Source: Bacteroidales bacterium UBA3623 (GTDB lineage: Bacteria; Bacteroidota; Bacteroidia; Bacteroidales; UBA932). Taken from it: DNA of 8,808 nt. The position numbers and the translations under genes are program-made. The notes beneath the pieces are model-generated. The model was not told the origin of the DNA and did not search any database. It saw only the letters and a program-made list of their open reading frames with translations. Each line of letters begins with the position of its first letter. Position 1 is the first letter of the stretch. The stretch spans positions 1 through 8,808 of the forward strand of contig DFLI01000022.1 of the NCBI GenBank assembly GCA_002373715.1. The letters run 5' to 3'. This document shows positions 4,557-8,808 of this stretch, in pieces.

Positions 4557-5463
4557 TCTTCTTTTCGTATTGGTCCAGGGCGTCGGCCATCAGCTTTCGG
4601 CCCAATTCAATAATCTCCTTGGCGTGGGTATAACCGTACACACCGTGGTAAGAGTCGTAGGGGAGGCTCACCAGAATGTCCGGCGGCGTTTTCTCCAGGG
4701 CCATGCGCGCGAGGCTGCAGTTCATGATGCCAAAGCTGCGCTGGAGGATGGAGTGGAAGTTGCCTCCGGCCCCCACGGGAATCCAGCTGTTACTGGCCGA
4801 TGCATCCAGCTGGTGCCGGTGAATGCCGGCGCGGATACGGCTCAGGATTTCATATTCACTCCAGCTCTTCTCTTCTATGGCGGCGCGGCTGTCCAGGAAG
4901 CCCTGGATTTCGGCGGCGTCTATCTGGTTTACGTTGAAGGCTACCAGGATGTCTCCGGGCGTGCGTTGAACCCGGTCTATGGGCAGGGTGTTCACCATGC
5001 CGCCGTCTACCAGCGTGCGCCCCTTCCACTTCACGGGCTTGAACATGGAGGGAATGGAAATGGATGCCCGGATGGCCTGGAACAGGGGTCCTTTCCGGAA
5101 AACCACTTCCTCTCCGGTGTACAGGTCTGTAGCCACAGCCGTGAAAGGGATTTCCAGGTCTTCAATGTTCACTTCCGGCACCCTGGCCTCGATGGCCTTA
5201 ATTACCTTTTCTCCTTTCACCAAGTAGGTCTTACTTACGGAAACGTCCATCAGGGACATGATTTTCATGGGATCCAGCGCGCTGATCCATTCCTTGAAGG
5301 CTTTGATTCCTCCGGCAGCATAAATACCGCCCACCAGCGAACCGGCACTGGCACCGGCCACGGAGGTAATGTTGTAGCCACGGGCCTGCAGTTCCTCAAT
5401 GGCGCCAATGTAGGCAAATCCGCGGGGACCGCCACTGGCCAGGACAAGGGCAACGTTTTTCAT
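4549..5463 (-). CDS. Patatin-like phospholipase family protein
   Basis: A 304-residue protein of the bacterial patatin (RssA/NTE-like) family of Ser-Asp dyad acyl hydrolases. The oxyanion-hole loop is SGGPRGFAYIGAIEEL (10-25), the nucleophile elbow GASAG (37-41, Ser39) and the catalytic Asp lies in DGGMVNTLP (152-160, Asp152). IRASISIPSMFKPV (130-143) is also typical. No signal peptide or membrane segment is evident, so it probably acts in the cytoplasm or at the inner face of the membrane. The C-terminal 100 residues are less conserved. It starts 12 bases after the fucosidase stop and overlaps the regulator's start by 8 bases, so it is cotranscribed with the glycosidases. Its substrate is unknown; glycolipid or acylated glycan deacylation is an inference from context only. 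Confidence 0.88.
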   Translation of the reverse strand: MKNVALVLASGGPRGFAYIGAIEELQARGYNITSVAGASAGSLVGGIYAAGGIKAFKEWISALDPMKIMSLMDVSVSKTYLVKGEKVIKAIEARVPEVNIEDLEIPFTAVATDLYTGEEVVFRKGPLFQAIRASISIPSMFKPVKWKGRTLVDGGMVNTLPIDRVQRTPGDILVAFNVNQIDAAEIQGFLDSRAAIEEKSWSEYEILSRIRAGIHRHQLDASASNSWIPVGAGGNFHSILQRSFGIMNCSLARMALEKTPPDILVSLPYDSYHGVYGYTHAKEIIELGRKLMADALDQYEKKNA

Positions 5464-5475
5464 AGTTCTATAAGT

Positions 5476-6804
5476 TTATTCAGTATAGATAGGGTCGTAA
5501 TACAGGCCGATAGCGCCCAGCAGCGGTTTGGCCAGGGCATCGGTAACGGTGACGCGGAGCTCTGAGGTGGAGGTTTCCGGCACCAGGAGAATGCGCTTGT
5601 GGCCGATGGTGCTTTCCTCTGCCAACTGCTCCCAGCCATCGGCCGTGCGGGCCTCTACAATGAAGGAAGCCACACGCTGGCCCTTGGCAATGTCTTCGGT
5701 GAGCACTACGCGGTTGAAGGGCTTTTCGGGGTTCACCTTTACCGTCCATTCCCGGCCGTGACGCTTCTGGCCGATGGCCAGGTTTTCGGCAAAAATCTGG
5801 TCCAGAGCGCTGCGGAATTCCATCAGGCGGGTGGAATCGATTTCATGCAGATGGCCGCGGGTGTCCGGGGGTACGTTCAAAAGCAGCAGGGAGTTGCGGC
5901 CCACGCTTTCGTAGTAAATCTTCAGAAGCTGGTTTACGCTCTTCACCTGGTCGTTTTCCGACTCTCTCCAGAACCAGCCCGGGCGGATGGAAACGTCCGT
6001 TTCGGCCGGAACCCAGTGGGTGCCGTACACGTCACCCTCGTTCAGGGACTCATGGGAAGGACCGCCTGCTCCGGGGGTGAAGCCCTCCACGTTCAGGGTG
6101 CCCCAGTTGGTGCGGCCGGCGTGGCCTTCCTCGTTGCCCACCCATCGGCAACCCGGGCCTACATCGCTGAAGATGACGGCCTGGGGCTGGTTCTTGAGCA
6201 CGGTTCCGTTGAAAAGCGGCCAGTCATAGACCTGCTTTTTCCCGTTGGGGCCTTCGCCGTTGGCACCGTCGAACCACTGCTCGAAAACGGGTCCGTAGGC
6301 GCCTCCCAGCACGCTCTCCAGGGTTTGGACATAGACGTCGTTATACTCCGGGGTGCCGTAATGAGGGTCGTTTCTGTCCCAGGGAGAAATGTATACGCCA
6401 AACTTAATTCCTTCGGCGGCGCAGGCCTCGGAGAGTTCCTTCAGAACGTCTCCCTGGCCGTCTCTCCAGGCACTTTCCCGTACGGTGTGCGTGGAAACGG
6501 GGCTGGGCCAGAGGCAGAAGCCGTCGTGGTGCTTGGCGGTGATGATGATGCCTTTGAAGCCAGCAGCTTTGGCGGTGCGGGCCCACTGACGGCAGTCCAG
6601 GTTTGTGGGGTTGAAAATGTCTTCGGCCTCCGTTCCTTCTCCCCATTCCAGGCCGGTGAAGGTGTTGGGCCCGAAGTGGCAGAACATGTTCATTTCCATA
6701 TCTTGCCAGGCCAGTTGGGCGGGAGAGGGAAGAGCACCGTAGGGCTTTTCCTCACAGGCGGTAAGCGCTAGGGCCAAAGCCAGCGCAGGAATCCATTTAT
6801 TCAT
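5476..6804 (-). CDS. GH29 alpha-L-fucosidase, lipoprotein (GH29-B-like, alpha-1,3/1,4 type)
   Basis: A 442-residue enzyme with a short hydrophobic signal peptide ending in a lipobox, LTAC (14-17; lipidated Cys17), so it is anchored to a membrane and acts in the periplasm or at the cell surface. The GH29 barrel is clear: FCHFGPNTFTGLEWG (41-55), GIIITAKHHDGFCLWPS (85-101), FGVYISPWDRN (135-145), the nucleophile in EQWFDGANG (175-183, Asp179), the likely acid/base Glu225 in WVGNEEGHAG (221-230), and SIRPGWFW (272-279). WVGNE and SIRPGWFW are usual in the GH29-B group, which removes alpha-1,3/1,4 fucose from Lewis-type branches. A beta-sandwich of about 90 residues (350-442) closes the protein. 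The start overlaps the beta-galactosidase stop (ATGAATAA). The GH29-B placement is an inference from motifs. Confidence 0.9.
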   Translation of the reverse strand: MNKWIPALALALALTACEEKPYGALPSPAQLAWQDMEMNMFCHFGPNTFTGLEWGEGTEAEDIFNPTNLDCRQWARTAKAAGFKGIIITAKHHDGFCLWPSPVSTHTVRESAWRDGQGDVLKELSEACAAEGIKFGVYISPWDRNDPHYGTPEYNDVYVQTLESVLGGAYGPVFEQWFDGANGEGPNGKKQVYDWPLFNGTVLKNQPQAVIFSDVGPGCRWVGNEEGHAGRTNWGTLNVEGFTPGAGGPSHESLNEGDVYGTHWVPAETDVSIRPGWFWRESENDQVKSVNQLLKIYYESVGRNSLLLLNVPPDTRGHLHEIDSTRLMEFRSALDQIFAENLAIGQKRHGREWTVKVNPEKPFNRVVLTEDIAKGQRVASFIVEARTADGWEQLAEESTIGHKRILLVPETSTSELRVTVTDALAKPLLGAIGLYYDPIYTE

Positions 6805-8808
6805 ATCGGATGGTTTTTTCAGGTTTGTCGGGGGTAAGGATGAAGGAGTAGGAATAGCTTTCCGTGCTCCAGAGGGTGCGGGCTTTCTCGGGACGGGAAC
6901 CCCAACTGTCGTAGCCGCCTACGCCGCTCATGCGGTAGTCTATGCACAGCTCGGTGAAATCGCGCGGGGTAACGTCGCAAAGGTGCGTCTGGGACTTGTC
7001 CATGCCTCCGTCCAGGTCTTCCACGGTGAGGCGGAGGGCATTGAACTCAAATGGATGCTCCTGCGTGCGTACCACGGAAAGGCCGCCGATGGAAAGCCAG
7101 TCGGTATCTGTGTGGTGGCCGGTTTCCTGGGGCCTTACGTAAGGATAGTATTCGGCCGATGCAGAAGAGTTCCAGATGCGCTTGAAGGTGCAGGAGGAAC
7201 GGTCCCAATAGTTCTCCACGGGGCCGCGGCCGAAGTAGCGGAAGGCATCATCGGCCACCCTCATGCGGAAGCCCAGGCGGGGGATTTCTACATTCTTGTT
7301 GGTGCCGGGATCTGTGTGAACGGCCACCTTGATGGTGCCGTCGGGGTAGATGGTGTAGTTTTCACTGGCCCGGACGCCCTGGCCCTTCACGGCAATGAGA
7401 AGGGTGCCGTCTTCCTGCTTGCTCACGTTCACCGATTCCGGTTTCCCCACTTCCTTGTACTGGGCCGTGCGGTGAGGGGCGTAGTTGCCGTAGTCGTTGT
7501 CAATGGGAGCGCGCCAGAAGTTGGGACGGATGCCGAAGGCGGGGTCCACCATATCCTTCCCGTTCACTTTCCAGCTCTTGATGTACCCATCGGCCTTATT
7601 GAAGACCAGCTCTACCTTGCTGCCGCGAACCACCACCTGGGTGTCTCCGTTGGTGAATTCCAGCGTTCCCTTAACCACGCGCGCTTCCCGCTCTCCGGTA
7701 CATTTGAGGAGGGCTTCGTCGCAGGCCAGGATGGTTCCTTCCTCTACCAGCGGGAGATCCCGATTGGTGTATACCTCAAAGAAAATACGGTACTGCCCGT
7801 CCTTTTTCATCTTGGGCAGCTTCACCTGGAATTCCTCTCCGGTCTGGGGTGCGGTGGTGAATTTCTTTCTGTGCTTGAACCACCAGAAGGGGCGCTTGCC
7901 GTCCCTTTCTACCCAGTACCTCACGGTGTAGGCGCTCAGGTCTGTGAAATAATTGCGGTTGAAGATTTGGAAAACGCCGTTAGCTGCATCAACGGGAGTG
8001 ATGCTCACGTTCTGATAGGCATGCTTGGTTTCGTAGTAACCCGGATGAGGATCCCGGTCCGGATTCACCAGGCCGTTGCAGCAGAAGTTGGCATCGGAGG
8101 GGGCATTCTCTCCGTAGTCTCCTCCGTAGGTCCATCCGCGCTCCTTGTCGTAGAGGCCCTGGTCCACCCAGTCCCAGATAAAACCGCCCTGCAGGTGCTT
8201 GTGGGCGTAGAACTGTTCCCACATCCAGTCCAGCGAGCCATTGGAGTTACCCATGGCGTGGGAGTACTCGCAGAGAGCGATGGGTTTCTGGGAATAGTTT
8301 TCACCCATTCTCCGGAGCCACTCGGTGCCGGGGTACATGGGGTTCAGGAAGTCGGTATTCCAGTCGGCCTCGGCCCTTTCATATACCACGGGGCGGTTCA
8401 TGCCGTCCTTCTCCAGGGCCTTGAGGGCTTTATAGGTTTCGTAGAAGATGGTACCGTTACCGGCCTCGTTACCCAGCGAAAGAAGGGTGACGCAGGGGTA
8501 GTTGGAGGTGCGGTAGTACATGTTGAGGGTGCGGTCCATGTGCTTGGTGAGCCACTCGGTGCGGTTGGCCATGGTGCGTTTGGGCTCGTATCCCATGCCG
8601 TGGGTTTCCACATTGGCTTCGTCGTACACGTAGAAGCCCAGGGAGTCGCACAGCTCGTAGAATTCGCGGGACTGCGGGTAATGGCAGGTGCGGATGGCGT
8701 TCACATTGGCCAGCTTCATGAGCCTGAGGTCTTCCAGCAGGTTTTCCCGGGTTACATAGTGGCCGGTGTAGGGGTTATGCTCGTGCAGGTTCACTCCTTT
8801 GAACTTGA
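6797..8808 (-). CDS. GH2 beta-galactosidase (LacZ type), C-terminal about 670 residues, 5' end outside window
   Basis: The frame is open to the right edge and already encodes conserved core at its first codons (KFKGVNLHEHNPYTG; the V is a GTG at 8794-8792 and not a true start), so roughly the N-terminal third is missing. Counting from that V as residue 1, the GH2 barrel shows NAIRTCHYPQ (32-41), YDEANVETHG (57-66), the acid/base Glu110 in SLGNEAGNG (106-114), the nucleophile Glu176 in CEYSHAMGNS (175-184), and GGFIWDWVDQGL (203-214). A beta-galactosidase small-chain domain follows, including FGRGPVENYWDR and, near the end, GVGGYDSWG, equivalent to the Trp999 region of E. coli LacZ. It hydrolyses terminal beta-linked galactose. 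It is the first gene visible in the five-gene operon, whose promoter lies beyond the window. Linkage preference and cell location cannot be judged without the N-terminus. Confidence 0.93.
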   Translation of the reverse strand, partial: KFKGVNLHEHNPYTGHYVTRENLLEDLRLMKLANVNAIRTCHYPQSREFYELCDSLGFYVYDEANVETHGMGYEPKRTMANRTEWLTKHMDRTLNMYYRTSNYPCVTLLSLGNEAGNGTIFYETYKALKALEKDGMNRPVVYERAEADWNTDFLNPMYPGTEWLRRMGENYSQKPIALCEYSHAMGNSNGSLDWMWEQFYAHKHLQGGFIWDWVDQGLYDKERGWTYGGDYGENAPSDANFCCNGLVNPDRDPHPGYYETKHAYQNVSITPVDAANGVFQIFNRNYFTDLSAYTVRYWVERDGKRPFWWFKHRKKFTTAPQTGEEFQVKLPKMKKDGQYRIFFEVYTNRDLPLVEEGTILACDEALLKCTGEREARVVKGTLEFTNGDTQVVVRGSKVELVFNKADGYIKSWKVNGKDMVDPAFGIRPNFWRAPIDNDYGNYAPHRTAQYKEVGKPESVNVSKQEDGTLLIAVKGQGVRASENYTIYPDGTIKVAVHTDPGTNKNVEIPRLGFRMRVADDAFRYFGRGPVENYWDRSSCTFKRIWNSSASAEYYPYVRPQETGHHTDTDWLSIGGLSVVRTQEHPFEFNALRLTVEDLDGGMDKSQTHLCDVTPRDFTELCIDYRMSGVGGYDSWGSRPEKARTLWSTESYSYSFILTPDKPEKTIRYE

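Noticed and set aside
4441..5565. Long plus-strand frame (374 codons) opposite the regulator and lipase
   Set aside because: It lies antisense to genes with clear motifs, reads as low-complexity Gly/His/Val-rich sequence with no recognisable domain, and results from high GC content.
5599..6771. Long plus-strand frame (390 codons) opposite the fucosidase
   Set aside because: It is antisense to a GH29 gene with intact catalytic motifs; the translation shows no family resemblance.
5815..8665. GAATTC sites (5815, 7655, 7829, 8660) as evidence that the methylase recognises the EcoRI site
   Set aside because: The sites exist only by chance in the glycosidase genes; family membership does not fix specificity, so they merely offer places to look for methylation.
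8792..8794. GTG at 8794-8792 as the beta-galactosidase start
   Set aside because: The frame continues upstream to the window edge with conserved GH2 core residues (KFKG before VNLHEH), so the true start is outside the window.

Overview
The window looks like chromosomal DNA of a gut-type Bacteroidales bacterium with a fairly GC-rich genome. The evidence is a cluster of host-glycan enzymes (GH2, GH29, GH130), a lipoprotein signal peptide on the fucosidase, starts without clear Shine-Dalgarno sequences, and a -7 box of the Bacteroidetes type (TAnnTTTG). The genus cannot be fixed from this window.

Layout, left to right. (1) At 1-196, minus strand, is the N-terminal part of a gene resembling a Y1/HUH (REP-associated, IS200-like) transposase; it runs off the left edge. 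(2) 197-550 carries no convincing gene but is unusually structured: 11-bp direct repeats 21 bp apart, a consensus -7 box, a small hairpin, and a nested imperfect palindrome of about 140 bp that ends 3 bases before the next gene and holds a terminator-like hairpin with six T's. (3) 551-2907, plus strand, holds two genes overlapping by ATGA: an EcoRI-type adenine methyltransferase and a DUF262 (GmrS/SspE-like) protein with a C-terminal HNH nuclease domain. Together they look like a two-gene restriction-modification or related anti-phage module. An AT-rich block (about 35-47% GC in sampled 60-base rows, against about 60% on both sides) covers the end of the first gene and the start of the second. 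(4) 2908-3084, between convergent genes, holds two 56-bp palindromic repeats in tandem. (5) 3085-8808, minus strand, is a tight operon transcribed right to left: GH2 beta-galactosidase (5' end outside the window), GH29 alpha-fucosidase lipoprotein, patatin-like lipase, shortened LacI-type regulator, and GH130 mannoside phosphorylase. Neighbouring genes overlap by 4-8 bases or are 12 bases apart.

Function. The operon fits removal of galactose and Lewis-type fucose outside the cytoplasm, followed by cytoplasmic phosphorolysis of a beta-mannosyl-GlcNAc or mannan-derived oligosaccharide, that is, use of fucosylated N-glycans or similar host glycans. The methyltransferase/nuclease pair is a separate defence-like cassette, bordered on both sides by palindromic repeats and on the left by a possible repeat-mobilising transposase. 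The most novel candidates are the pairing of an EcoRI-type methylase with a DUF262-HNH nuclease, its internal composition mosaic, and the palindromic leader in front of it.
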